Shown here piece by piece: positions 50,167 through 58,563 of a stretch of 64,000 nt of DNA (position 1 is its first letter; each line of letters opens with the position of its first letter). Both the position numbers and the translations under genes were made by a program. This DNA comes from Acidimicrobiales bacterium (GTDB lineage: Bacteria; Actinomycetota; Acidimicrobiia; Acidimicrobiales; SHLQ01): the NCBI GenBank assembly GCA_020629375.1, contig JAHDDK010000006.1, positions 44,086 to 108,085 of the forward strand, written 5' to 3'. The notes beneath the pieces were generated by a model. The model had not been told where the DNA came from, did not search any database, and saw only the letters and a program-made list of their open reading frames with translations.

Positions 50167-51349
50167 AGAGGGTGGCGATGGCGTCGGTGAGCGCCGAGAT
50201 CTCGTCGGCGGTCGTGATGGCGTGCACGGACATTCGAAGCAGATCGGGGAGTTCTCGGCGGGCCGAATCCCACCACGTCGATGATGGCTTGGGGACGGAC
50301 ACGTTGATGTCCTGTTCGCCCAGACGTCGCTTGACAATGTGTGCGTCGACGCCGGGAATGGCTGCGGTCACGATTCCGCAAGGATCGGGGCCGAGGTCAC
50401 GATGGTTGATACCGATGGCTTTGAGCGACGAGCGGAGCTGGTCGGCGCGCAGACGAATCGTTGCTTCGACGCGTGCGGGGTCGAGTTCGATCAGTTGGTC
50501 GACTGCGGCGCCGAGCCCGAGCCAGGCAGCATGGTTGTACTCCCACCACTCGAATCGGCGCGCATCCGGTCGCTGCTCGACGTGGTCCGGAGTCACCCAC
50601 ATCGAACCGTGGTGGTCGGGATGGTCGGCGACGACCCTGTCGAACAGACTCTCGGACACCCACAGAAACCCGGAGCCTCGCGGACCGCGGAGGTACTTGC
50701 GGCCGGTCGCGCTCAGGAGATCACAGCCGATCTCGGCGACGTCGAGATCGAGGTGGCCGACCGACTGGCACGCGTCGAGCAAGAACGGGACGCCGAGTTC
50801 TCGCGTCCGACGACCGACCTCGGCTGCGGGATTGACGAGCCCGCCATTGGTCGGAACGTGGGTGATGGCGACGACGGCGACGTCGCTATCGAGTCGGTTG
50901 TCCAGCGCATTGAGATCGAGGGCGCCCGTGTCGTCCGACGGCACGACGTCGATGGTGACTCCGTGCCGTTCGGCCGCACGCATGAATGCGATGGCGTTGG
51001 CGCCGTACTCCGCTTCGGCGGTGAGAATTCGCTGACCGGAGCGCATGGGAAGCGACCAGAAGGCGGCGCTCCATGCAGCCGTGGCATGTTCCATGCGGGC
51101 GATCTCGTGGCGTTGGCCGCCGATGAGCGACGCGATCGAGTCGTAGACGGCCTCTTCGCGTTCGGCCGCGAGCGCGGCTGCTTCGTATCCGCCGCGCTCG
51201 GCTTCGAGCCGGAGGTGGTCGAGTTGGGTGTCGAGGGTCGTGGCGGTCGGCAATGACGAGCCGGCATGGTTGAAGTGGACGACATTGTCGACCCCAGGTG
51301 TCGCCGCCCGTAGCGCTGCGATCTCGTCGGACGTGAACGGTGCTGCCAC
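50165..51349 (-). CDS. Class V aminotransferase (cysteine desulfurase/selenocysteine lyase-like fold)
   Basis: This is a PLP enzyme of the CsdA/NifS/kynureninase fold. The 394-residue product has VVHFNHAGSSLPT at the N terminus, ATHVPTNGG-like VAITHVPTNGGLVNPA, PFLLDACQSVGHLDLDV with the PLP-binding Asp, and the Schiff-base lysine in SATGRKYLRGPRGSGFL. No desulfurase catalytic Cys loop is clear near the C terminus. The activity could be an epimerase or aminotransferase. GTG 51349 starts 4 bases after the stop of the dehydrogenase gene, so the pair forms an operon. Confidence 0.88.
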   Translation of the reverse strand: MAAPFTSDEIAALRAATPGVDNVVHFNHAGSSLPTATTLDTQLDHLRLEAERGGYEAAALAAEREEAVYDSIASLIGGQRHEIARMEHATAAWSAAFWSLPMRSGQRILTAEAEYGANAIAFMRAAERHGVTIDVVPSDDTGALDLNALDNRLDSDVAVVAITHVPTNGGLVNPAAEVGRRTRELGVPFLLDACQSVGHLDLDVAEIGCDLLSATGRKYLRGPRGSGFLWVSESLFDRVVADHPDHHGSMWVTPDHVEQRPDARRFEWWEYNHAAWLGLGAAVDQLIELDPARVEATIRLRADQLRSSLKAIGINHRDLGPDPCGIVTAAIPGVDAHIVKRRLGEQDINVSVPKPSSTWWDSARRELPDLLRMSVHAITTADEISALTDAIATL

Positions 51350-51353
51350 CGCG

Positions 51354-52331
51354 TCAGCTGCGGCCGGTCGGGATGACCTCATAGCCCGGCTCTTCGGGCT
51401 CGTCGTCGAACATCTCTGGCGGGAAACCGGGCGCGAGGATGCTGAGCCCGGTGGCTTCTTCGAGCCGCTTGATGATGTTGGGTGACCACTCGCGCTCGCC
51501 GAATCGGGCAATGCCATCGTCGAAGATGTCGATCAACACGGGGCTGATCTCGAGCGGCACGTCATGCCGGTCGGCGATCTCTTGGAACAAGCCGATGTCC
51601 TTCTTCACGAGATCCATTGTGAAGTTGATGTCGCGGCTGCCGTTGAGGATGACCTGGCCTTCGGTCTCGTGGACGAACGAGTTGCCGCTGCTGATGGCGA
51701 TCGCCTCATACGTCGTGTTGAGGTCCATACCTGCTGCTGCGGAGGTGACGAGCGCTTCGCAGACCGTCAGCAGGTTGGCGGTGGCCAGGTAGTTGGTCAT
51801 GACTTTTAGCGTCGAAGCAGATCCGAGGTCACCGGTGTGGAGGATCCGACGGCCCATCGTCGTGAGAATCGGCAGGATCTTCTTGAACGTCTCCCGTTCG
51901 CAGCCGGCGAAGATCGCGATGTTGCCGGTCGCCGCCCGATGGCACCCACCCGACACCGGGCAGTCGACGGGTTCGGCTCCGACGGCAGTGACCTTCTCGC
52001 CGAGGCGTCGCACCTCGGCCTCGTCGGTCGTCGACATCTCCATCCACACCTTGCCGGGACCGAACCCGGCGAGCAGGCCGTCGTCGGCTTCGAGCACTGC
52101 CGCTGAGGCCGCGGGCGACGGCAAACAGGTGATGACCGCGTCGCACTCTTCGGCCATGGCCTTCGGGCTCTCGCCGAAGCGAGCGCCAGCTTCGAGTAGG
52201 GGTTCGGCGGCTGCTGGGTCGAGGTCGCGCACGATGACGTCGAGGCCATTGCGCACGAGTGATCCGGCGAGCTTGCCGCCGACGTTGCCGAGGCCGATGA
52301 ATCCGATGGTGAGATCCGAGGTGCTGCTCAT
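51354..52331 (-). CDS. NAD(P)-binding beta-hydroxyacid dehydrogenase
   Basis: This belongs to the 3-hydroxyisobutyrate/6-phosphogluconate dehydrogenase superfamily. The 325-residue product has the Rossmann motif IGFIGLGNVGGKLAGSLVRN, DCPVSGGCHRAATGNIAIFA as the substrate-binding block, the catalytic lysine in TLKVMTNYLATANLL, and DINFTMDLVKKDIGL. The precise substrate is not set by sequence. It is followed by the class V aminotransferase. A short oxidation plus transamination route is a reasonable inference. Confidence 0.9.
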   Translation of the reverse strand: MSSTSDLTIGFIGLGNVGGKLAGSLVRNGLDVIVRDLDPAAAEPLLEAGARFGESPKAMAEECDAVITCLPSPAASAAVLEADDGLLAGFGPGKVWMEMSTTDEAEVRRLGEKVTAVGAEPVDCPVSGGCHRAATGNIAIFAGCERETFKKILPILTTMGRRILHTGDLGSASTLKVMTNYLATANLLTVCEALVTSAAAGMDLNTTYEAIAISSGNSFVHETEGQVILNGSRDINFTMDLVKKDIGLFQEIADRHDVPLEISPVLIDIFDDGIARFGEREWSPNIIKRLEEATGLSILAPGFPPEMFDDEPEEPGYEVIPTGRS

Positions 52332-52394
52332 GGGTGCGAAGTGTGCTCTTCTGCGCGTTCACGCGACGAATCGAGCAACCGATCTGTAAGGCTG

Positions 52395-54056
52395 ATGACG
52401 ATGACCGTTCCTTCGGGGTCAGACACCCCCGCCACGCCACTTGACCTCGAGCGTGCTGCGGCGTCTCGGATCGTTGACGCGCACCGACGACAAGTGGACC
52501 GCTCACGACGCTTCGCTGAGGGACTCGCTGCCGAGGCCTCATCGTTGTCCGAAGAAGGTCCGCGCGAGACCGAGGCAGAGGCCGGAGACGAAGACATCGA
52601 GGCGGCGGCAGAGACGTCGGCTGCTCGAGCCGCCGCTGCTCGTGCGGTGTTGGCATACAAGCGGGTGCGCGAGCTCGAACGTGCCGGCGAGGCCGAAGCG
52701 TTCGGCCGAATCACTGGCGAGAAGGACGCCCCCGACGGCGGGTTGGCACCAGACGCCGACGAGACGATCCACATCGGGCGGATGTCGGTGGTCGAAGACG
52801 ACGAGGTGCTTCTCGTCGATTGGCGCGCCCCAGCAGCCGAGCCCTTCTATCGGGCGACCGCACTGCAACCGCTGGGCGTGTCGCATCGACGACACCTCCA
52901 CTGGGATGACGGCACGCTGGTCGACTTCAGCGACGAAGTCTTCGACACCGATGCTCTGGACGATCTCGGCGAACTCCGAGGAGAGGCGGCTTTGCTCCGG
53001 ACGTTGAGTCGTCGGACGGACGATCGCATGCAAACCGTCGTCGCCACGATTCAGGCCGAGCAGGACACGGTGGTCCGAGCGTCGGCCAAGGGTCCACTAC
53101 TTGTTCAGGGTGGGCCGGGCACCGGCAAAACCGTGGTGGCGCTCCACCGGGCGGCGTATCTGCTCTACGCCGACCGTGCGGCGCTCGCCGAGACCGGTGT
53201 GTTGATCGTCGGGCCGAGTCCGCAATTTCTGTTGTGGATCTCCGACGTGTTGCCGTCGCTCGGCGAGAGTGGCGTGATCTCGGTGACACCGGCTGAGCTT
53301 TACCCGGGCGTCCGTCTCGCCGAGGACCCCGACCTCGACGTGGCCACGCTCAAAGGTGATGCCCGAATGGCGGCGCTTCTCGGTCAGGCGGTGAGGGATC
53401 GGCGGCGACGACCGACCGAGCCGCTGATTGCCTGGTACGGAAGTCGGCGGTTGCGGGTGGAGACCGACGTGCTGCAGAAGATGTTCGACGCGGCCACGCG
53501 GTGGTCGACGCACAACGCGGGTGCGGGTGCTCTGCGCCGGGCGATCGTCGACACCCTGGTCGACGAGGTGTTCGAGCCGGGTTTCGGCGGTCTCGAAGAC
53601 ATCCGTGCCTCGATCGAGGCAAGCGAGGAGCTCGCACTGTTCTGCGAACGCCATTGGCCGGTGCTCACGCCCGAGCAAGCCCTCAACGATCTCTTGGGTT
53701 CGCCCGCCTTGCTCAGCCGCGCATGTCGACACGCCGCGTTGACCGAGGTCGAAGAAGCGATGCTCGCCGCGCCTCGGCTGCGGGAGCGTGCACTCGACTC
53801 GCGGACCTGGCATCACGCCGACGTTCCGCTGCTCGACGAACTCCTGCACCTGCTTGGCGACGTCAGCGAGGCCGTCCAGGGCGACGATGACATGGAGCAC
53901 CGCATCGCCGACGAGACCGACGTGTTCGAAGCGGCCGAAGCCACCGATGTCGACGGCGACAGTGACGACGACGAAGACGAGATCGATCTCGACGATGACC
54001 CCGATGCCGACGTCGAGAGTTTCGACGCCTGGGGCGAGGACGACGTCCGATGGTGA
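52395..54056 (+). CDS. HelD/UvrD-like helicase, N-terminal half
   Basis: The 553-residue product matches the front half of HelD/HelR-type superfamily 1 ATPases that remodel RNA polymerase. A charged helical N terminus (about 20-100) precedes GRMSVVEDDEVLLVDWRAP. Motif Q-like TVVATIQAEQDTVV is followed by Walker A GGPGTGKTVVALHRAAYLLY at 239-246 onward. A long insert follows, then an acidic tail (DVDGDSDDDEDEIDLDDDPD) that stops at TGA 54054. It has no Walker B or later helicase motifs; these are on the next ORF. ATG 52395 is chosen over an upstream in-frame start. Confidence 0.82.
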   Translation: MTMTVPSGSDTPATPLDLERAAASRIVDAHRRQVDRSRRFAEGLAAEASSLSEEGPRETEAEAGDEDIEAAAETSAARAAAARAVLAYKRVRELERAGEAEAFGRITGEKDAPDGGLAPDADETIHIGRMSVVEDDEVLLVDWRAPAAEPFYRATALQPLGVSHRRHLHWDDGTLVDFSDEVFDTDALDDLGELRGEAALLRTLSRRTDDRMQTVVATIQAEQDTVVRASAKGPLLVQGGPGTGKTVVALHRAAYLLYADRAALAETGVLIVGPSPQFLLWISDVLPSLGESGVISVTPAELYPGVRLAEDPDLDVATLKGDARMAALLGQAVRDRRRRPTEPLIAWYGSRRLRVETDVLQKMFDAATRWSTHNAGAGALRRAIVDTLVDEVFEPGFGGLEDIRASIEASEELALFCERHWPVLTPEQALNDLLGSPALLSRACRHAALTEVEEAMLAAPRLRERALDSRTWHHADVPLLDELLHLLGDVSEAVQGDDDMEHRIADETDVFEAAEATDVDGDSDDDEDEIDLDDDPDADVESFDAWGEDDVRW

Positions 54057-54090
54057 GTGGTCTTTGCGATCCACGGTGGGAAGGTCGACG

Positions 54091-54933
54091 ATGAGCCAGG
54101 ACGACCCATTCGTCGATGACGCCGACCGCAAGAGCTGGCCGGTAATCGACGAGATGACCGGCGAACCCGTCTCCGATCCCGACGGCGAAGTCATCGCCGA
54201 GCTCGAGGCGTTCGACTATCTCGAACTCCAGAACTCGATGACCCTCGAACAGCGTGCGGCAGGCGAGCGGGCGTGGCGGTTTGGTCACGTCATCGTCGAC
54301 GAGGCCCAGGACCTCACCCCGATGCAGTGGCGGATGGTGGCAAGACGGGCGCGTGGTCATTCGATGACCATCGTCGGCGACCTCGCGCAACGAAGCGCCG
54401 GACGGGTCGACACATGGGCCGAGCTGCTCCCGCCCGAGCTTGGCGACGTGAACCGCTACGACCTGCAGATCAACTACCGCTCGCCCGATGAGGTTGGCGT
54501 GGTGGCCAACCGCATCCTCGAACACATCTCGAGCGATCTTCGAGCGCCGAGCGCTATCCGTGCGAGCGGACATCCGGTCGAAGCGATGGCGGTTACTCCC
54601 GAACGGCTCCTCGAGGACGCGGTCGCTCGTGCGGTCGCCTTTGCCGAAGATGAGTCACTCGGCCGGGTCGCGATCATCGCCGTCGACGGTGTCGGCCCGA
54701 TGACTCGCCTCGTCGGAGAAGGGGCCGACGCCGAGGCCGCCGCGAAGATCATGGTGTGTACCCCGACCGAATCGAAGGGGCTGGAGTTCGACGCCGTCGT
54801 CGTGGTCGAGCCTGCAAACATCGTGGCCGCCGACCCCGACCTGTCGATGCTCTACGTCGCCGTCACGCGCACCACCGACCGACTCGTCTTCATCCACGCC
54901 GACCCGCTTCCCGAAGTTCTCGCGATGCGGTGA
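54091..54933 (+). CDS. HelD/UvrD-like helicase, C-terminal half
   Basis: The 280-residue product has the motifs missing upstream: Walker B VIVDEAQDLTPMQW with DEAQ at 70-73, motif III IVGDLAQRS, motif IV NYRSPDEVG, motif V TPTESKGLEFDAVVVVEP and motif VI LYVAVTRTTDRL. GGGAAGG at 54078-54084 gives ATG 54091 its own ribosome binding site, 34 bases after the first ORF ends and in a different frame. The two are therefore either a genuinely split two-subunit enzyme or a gene broken by a frameshift. Confidence 0.82.
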   Translation: MSQDDPFVDDADRKSWPVIDEMTGEPVSDPDGEVIAELEAFDYLELQNSMTLEQRAAGERAWRFGHVIVDEAQDLTPMQWRMVARRARGHSMTIVGDLAQRSAGRVDTWAELLPPELGDVNRYDLQINYRSPDEVGVVANRILEHISSDLRAPSAIRASGHPVEAMAVTPERLLEDAVARAVAFAEDESLGRVAIIAVDGVGPMTRLVGEGADAEAAAKIMVCTPTESKGLEFDAVVVVEPANIVAADPDLSMLYVAVTRTTDRLVFIHADPLPEVLAMR

Positions 54934-54982
54934 GGATCGACGGATGTGCGTCGACGTTGCGCCCGCCGAAGGGGCGATTCGC

Positions 54983-55339
54983 TCAGGTGATGACGACGTA
55001 CACCTTCTCGATCGGATCGAGGATCTCCCAGGTGCCGGTCCAGCCGTCGGGCACATGCAAGAGGTCGCCCGCACGCACGTCGATTGGCGCTCCATCGCTT
55101 GGGTGAAGCCGCAGGTGGCCCTTGATGACAAAGGCGATCTCGTCGCCGTCTTGGGGAGCCTCGGACCAGCTCCCCGTGGTCGATGTCCACGCACCAACGT
55201 CGAGGTCGCCAGCCTCGAACGCGGCGTAGCGGCGTTCGGGTTGTCCCGCGATCGTGTCGATCGGCTGCGGATCGGGCTCGGCGGAGCTCCCGAGGAGCTG
55301 GTTGAGGGAGACGACTGACGCAGTGGACTTCGAGGTCAT
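54983..55339 (-). CDS. Cupin-fold protein (DUF861/EutQ-like)
   Basis: The 118-residue product is one cupin barrel. It includes DLDVGAWTSTTGSWSEAPQDGDEIAFVIKGHLRLHPSDG and DVRAGDLLHVPDGWTGTWEI, in the form of the DUF861 family. That family often lacks the metal-binding histidines, and only one is seen here in the second motif. The role is unknown. ATG 55339 is preferred to a longer frame that begins in non-coding sequence. It is divergent from the Trm112-methyltransferase gene and converges with the helicase gene. Confidence 0.82.
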   Translation of the reverse strand: MTSKSTASVVSLNQLLGSSAEPDPQPIDTIAGQPERRYAAFEAGDLDVGAWTSTTGSWSEAPQDGDEIAFVIKGHLRLHPSDGAPIDVRAGDLLHVPDGWTGTWEILDPIEKVYVVIT

Positions 55340-55426
55340 TCGACATGGTGCCACGCTGCGGTCTGCCAGATCCCGAACGGACCGCCAAGGCGGAGAGGCC
55401 GCTCTCGCGCTACGTTTCATCCACTC

Positions 55427-56680
55427 GTGAGCCTGTTCGACCTTCTCGCCTGTCCGACGTGCAAGACCGCCGTCGCTCGCCACGCTGATCACCTGTCGTG
55501 TGAGACCTGTGAGATCGACTTTCCGATCCTCGACGGCGTGCCGGTCATGTTTCCGGACGGATCAGTGCCCGATGTCGTCCACGAAGCCGAGCTGCACGTT
55601 CGCGACAGCTACGACCCGTGGGTGCATCGCACGATCCTCCAGTCGCTTCCGGATTCGTCGCCGGTGATCGAGATTGGGTCGGGCAACATGGCGCTCGACG
55701 ACCCGAACATCATCCGCCTCGACGTTGTGCGCACACCATTCGTCGACATTATCGCCGACGCGCATCACTTGCCGTTTCTGCCCGGATCGATCGACTACAT
55801 CTTCTCGCTGGCCGTGTTCGAACATCTGCGGAATCCGTTCGAGGCGGCCGAGTCGATTCGCGAGACGTTGCGGCCCGGCGGGTACGTCTACCACGAGTGC
55901 AATTTCGTGTTCTCGTACCACGGATATCCGCATCACTACTTCAACGCGTCGGCGCAGGGGATGGCGGAGGTCTTCGCCGACTACGACGTCCTGGGCCAGG
56001 GCGTAGCGCCGTACCAGATGCCGTCGTTCGCGCTGAACATGATCCTGAACGGCTATCTCGAACACTCGCAGGCGGATCGATTCGTGCAGGGCCGCCCGGT
56101 CGTCGAGGCCGTTCGTCAGCTCCTCGATGTGGGACTGACCGACTACGACCTGTTCTTCACCCAAGAGGCCGCGTACAACGTGGCGGCCGGAACGTGGTTC
56201 GCCGGTCGACGGGTCGACGAGGGTGCGGAAACGATCGTCCCCGCACCGGTGATGGATCTCTGGCGAGCGGACACGGCGCTCCAGGAGCGTTTCGCTGATC
56301 CGAACGACTGCACTCGCGCCGACAACCTCCTGTGGTGGGCGCGAACGGAGGGTCGTCGCGATCATCAGTCGATCACCGAGTGGTACGACAGAACCACGGC
56401 ATTCGTGAAGTGGGACGACGACCGTGCCCCCGACCGGTCCCACATCCGAGGTCTCCCGCGGATCGATCCGCAGTTCGGAGTGATCGGCCACGGCCCTCAG
56501 CCAGCGTCGATCGAGGACCGTGTGCGGAAGCTGGACAGTCCGATGCCCGGTCGTCGGGATCGTGTGCTCGACTTGGCCGACGCCGGTCTTCGATCGATCC
56601 GACGAAACGGCGTGCGGGAGAGCGTGGCCAAGGCCGCACAGCGTGCGTCCAGGTCACATCGGGGTCAGACCCCAACGTGA
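55427..56680 (+). CDS. Trm112-like zinc ribbon fused to a methyltransferase
   Basis: The 417-residue product begins with a Trm112/Zn-ribbon (LACPTCK with Cys9 and Cys12, then SCETCEIDFPILDGVP with Cys25 and Cys28). A class I methyltransferase follows, with VIEIGSGNMALDDPNIIRLDV and SIDYIFSLAVFEHLRNPFEAAESI. The C-terminal 200 residues have no recognisable family. Such proteins often lie in surface glycan clusters, but none is seen here. GTG 55427 is the start. The last codons lie in a GGGGTCAGACCCC palindrome, so the C terminus may have been altered by that element. Confidence 0.85.
   Translation: MSLFDLLACPTCKTAVARHADHLSCETCEIDFPILDGVPVMFPDGSVPDVVHEAELHVRDSYDPWVHRTILQSLPDSSPVIEIGSGNMALDDPNIIRLDVVRTPFVDIIADAHHLPFLPGSIDYIFSLAVFEHLRNPFEAAESIRETLRPGGYVYHECNFVFSYHGYPHHYFNASAQGMAEVFADYDVLGQGVAPYQMPSFALNMILNGYLEHSQADRFVQGRPVVEAVRQLLDVGLTDYDLFFTQEAAYNVAAGTWFAGRRVDEGAETIVPAPVMDLWRADTALQERFADPNDCTRADNLLWWARTEGRRDHQSITEWYDRTTAFVKWDDDRAPDRSHIRGLPRIDPQFGVIGHGPQPASIEDRVRKLDSPMPGRRDRVLDLADAGLRSIRRNGVRESVAKAAQRASRSHRGQTPT
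56661..56677. repeat. GGGGTCAGACCCC palindrome at a gene end
   Basis: A perfect 6-bp inverted repeat about a central A, directly before the stop of the Trm112-methyltransferase gene. The 17 bases GGGGTCAGACCCCAACG also occur, on the opposite strand, at 61717-61733 inside the nitrilase-family gene. Confidence 0.8.
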
Positions 56681-56693
56681 CCGGTTCGGCTGT

Positions 56694-57479
56694 CTACGAC
56701 CGGTTGAATGTTGGCCTGTCCTTGGCGAGGAACGCACGAATCGCCTCTGCGTGATCGGCGGAGGCGGCGAGGGTCGAAAATTCGTCGATCATCAGCTCGT
56801 CGTGTGCCCCCGCGTCTGCCTGGTCCACGGCGGCCGCCATGCGCTTGGCAGCCTCGACGGCGAGTGGCGCCTTTGAGGCCATGACGTGGGCCAACTCGAG
56901 AGCGGTCGCCATCGGATCGTCGACGAGATCGGTCACGATGCCCCAACGCTCGGCCTGCTCCGCTTCGATCCGTTGGCCGGTGAGCAGCATGCGTCGTGCC
57001 CTCGACTGACCGACGATCTCCACGAGCGAACGCACGCTCGCGACCAAGCCCATGTTCACGCCCGATGCGGCGAATGTTGCGGCGCTCGACGACACCCGAA
57101 TGTCGCACGCGAGCGCAAGTTCGAGGCCACCGCCGTGAGCGGGACCGTCGATCGCGGCGATCACGGGGACTCGAATAGACCGAATCGCGCGACAGGTGTC
57201 GGCAACCGTTGTGAGCATCATGGCCGGGGGATCATCGGGTGACGGATTCGTGAGGATGCGAATGTCGGCGCCCGCGCAGAACGCGCCAGGCACACCCGCG
57301 ATCACCAGCGCTCGCACGTCATGCTCATCGCCGACAGCCTGAACCAACGACGTCAGCGCGACCCAATCGCTCGGCGGAAGCGCATTGACAGGAGGTCGAT
57401 CGATCCGGATGACGGCTACACCTGGGGCATCGGCAGCCGATGCCATTCGGGCGACCGCTGGTCGGCTCGTCTCGGTCAT
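56694..57479 (-). CDS. Enoyl-CoA hydratase/isomerase family protein
   Basis: This crotonase-fold protein of 261 residues has the CoA/oxyanion features VRALVIAGVPGAFCAGADIRIL and IDGPAHGGGLELALACDIRVSS. The block that usually supplies the catalytic glutamates reads SGVNMGLVASVRSLVEIVG, with no Glu in the usual first place. Hydration may not be its activity. ATG 57479 is chosen because it starts the conserved region; an upstream start would give about 50 non-family residues. It shares a short divergent promoter region with ilvE. Confidence 0.87.
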   Translation of the reverse strand: MTETSRPAVARMASAADAPGVAVIRIDRPPVNALPPSDWVALTSLVQAVGDEHDVRALVIAGVPGAFCAGADIRILTNPSPDDPPAMMLTTVADTCRAIRSIRVPVIAAIDGPAHGGGLELALACDIRVSSSAATFAASGVNMGLVASVRSLVEIVGQSRARRMLLTGQRIEAEQAERWGIVTDLVDDPMATALELAHVMASKAPLAVEAAKRMAAAVDQADAGAHDELMIDEFSTLAASADHAEAIRAFLAKDRPTFNRS

Positions 57480-57527
57480 CGGGCGCAGACTACTGGTGCA
57501 ACCGTGGCGGCCTGGACGCCGAGCGAG

Positions 57528-57533
57528 TACAAC
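57528..57533 (+). promoter_or_regulatory. Candidate -10 box of a leaderless ilvE transcript
   Basis: TACAAC ends 7 bases before ATG 57541, with no ribosome binding site. It supports this start over longer in-frame readings. Confidence 0.4.
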
Positions 57534-57540
57534 TACGCAG

Positions 57541-58563
57541 ATGAGCAGTACAACCGATCCCTTCACCGCACCGTTCGGCACCCTCTTCGGCGACTCGATG
57601 ACGGTGGCGACGGTGGTGGATGGCGAATACACCTATGGCGGCTCCGCTCAGCCGATGGAGAACTTCTCGCTCCATCCTGCGACCCACGTCTTCCACTACG
57701 GGTCGGCGTGCTTCGAGGGGCTCAAGGCGCACAAGCAGGAAGACGGCTCGATTGCGATTTTCCGTCTCGACGATCACGTCGAGCGCATGTGCATCAGCAT
57801 CGGAAAGCTCCAGATGCCGATCCCCGACGCCGAACTCGTTCGGACCCTGATGGTGGATGCCGTCCGGGCGAATCTTGCGCACACGCCGGATAGCCCGGGG
57901 TCGCTCTACATCCGTCCGACGTTCATCGGGACCGCCCCGAACATCGGCGCTGCGGCATCACCGAGCAATACCGGCATGTTGTACGTGATCTGCTCGCCCG
58001 TCGGCGACTACTTCACCGGTGGCGTGCGCCCGCTGACGATCTACATCGAGACCGAGAACCCGCGCAGCACCCCCCAGTTCGGTTCCGTGAAGTCCGGTGC
58101 CAACTACGTGATGGCGCTCGGCCCGACCCTTGAGGCCAAGCGGGATCACGTCGCCGACCAGGTGCTGTTCGCCCCCGGCAACGACGTGACCGAGACCGGC
58201 GCGTCGAACTTCTTCTTGTGCGACTCCGAGCGCGTCATCACCCGCAACCTCGACGACTCGTTCCTCCACGGCGTGACCCGCCGATCGGTGATCCAGATCG
58301 CCAAGGATCTCGGTCTCGAGGTCGAGGAACGCGCCGTTGACCTCGACGAGCTGAAGGCATGGTCGGAGCACGGCGAGATGTTCCTCTCCGGCACAGCTGC
58401 AGTCATTGCGCCGGTCGGTGCGGTGATCACCCAGGGCGATCGGGTCGAGATCGGATCGGGTGAGCCGGGGGAGACGACCCTCAAGCTTCGACAGCACCTC
58501 ACCGACATCCAGACTGGACGTTCGGAGGACACCCATGGCTGGCTCACCCCTATCGCACCCTGA
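57541..58563 (+). CDS. ilvE: Branched-chain amino acid aminotransferase
   Basis: IlvE is the last enzyme of Leu, Ile and Val synthesis, using glutamate as amino donor. The 340-residue product is a fold-type IV PLP enzyme. Features are HVFHYGSACFEGLKAHK, YIRPTFIGT, the PLP lysine Lys184 in FGSVKSGANYVMAL, and VTETGASNFFL. The C-terminal GTAAVIAPVG also fits. Its 3' end overlaps the lipoprotein gene by 29 bases. Confidence 0.94.
   Translation: MSSTTDPFTAPFGTLFGDSMTVATVVDGEYTYGGSAQPMENFSLHPATHVFHYGSACFEGLKAHKQEDGSIAIFRLDDHVERMCISIGKLQMPIPDAELVRTLMVDAVRANLAHTPDSPGSLYIRPTFIGTAPNIGAAASPSNTGMLYVICSPVGDYFTGGVRPLTIYIETENPRSTPQFGSVKSGANYVMALGPTLEAKRDHVADQVLFAPGNDVTETGASNFFLCDSERVITRNLDDSFLHGVTRRSVIQIAKDLGLEVEERAVDLDELKAWSEHGEMFLSGTAAVIAPVGAVITQGDRVEIGSGEPGETTLKLRQHLTDIQTGRSEDTHGWLTPIAP

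Noticed and set aside
54054..54056. TGA ending the first helicase ORF as another selenocysteine codon
   Set aside because: The frame meets another TGA within about 20 codons and the sequence after it has no family motif; there is no SECIS-like stem.
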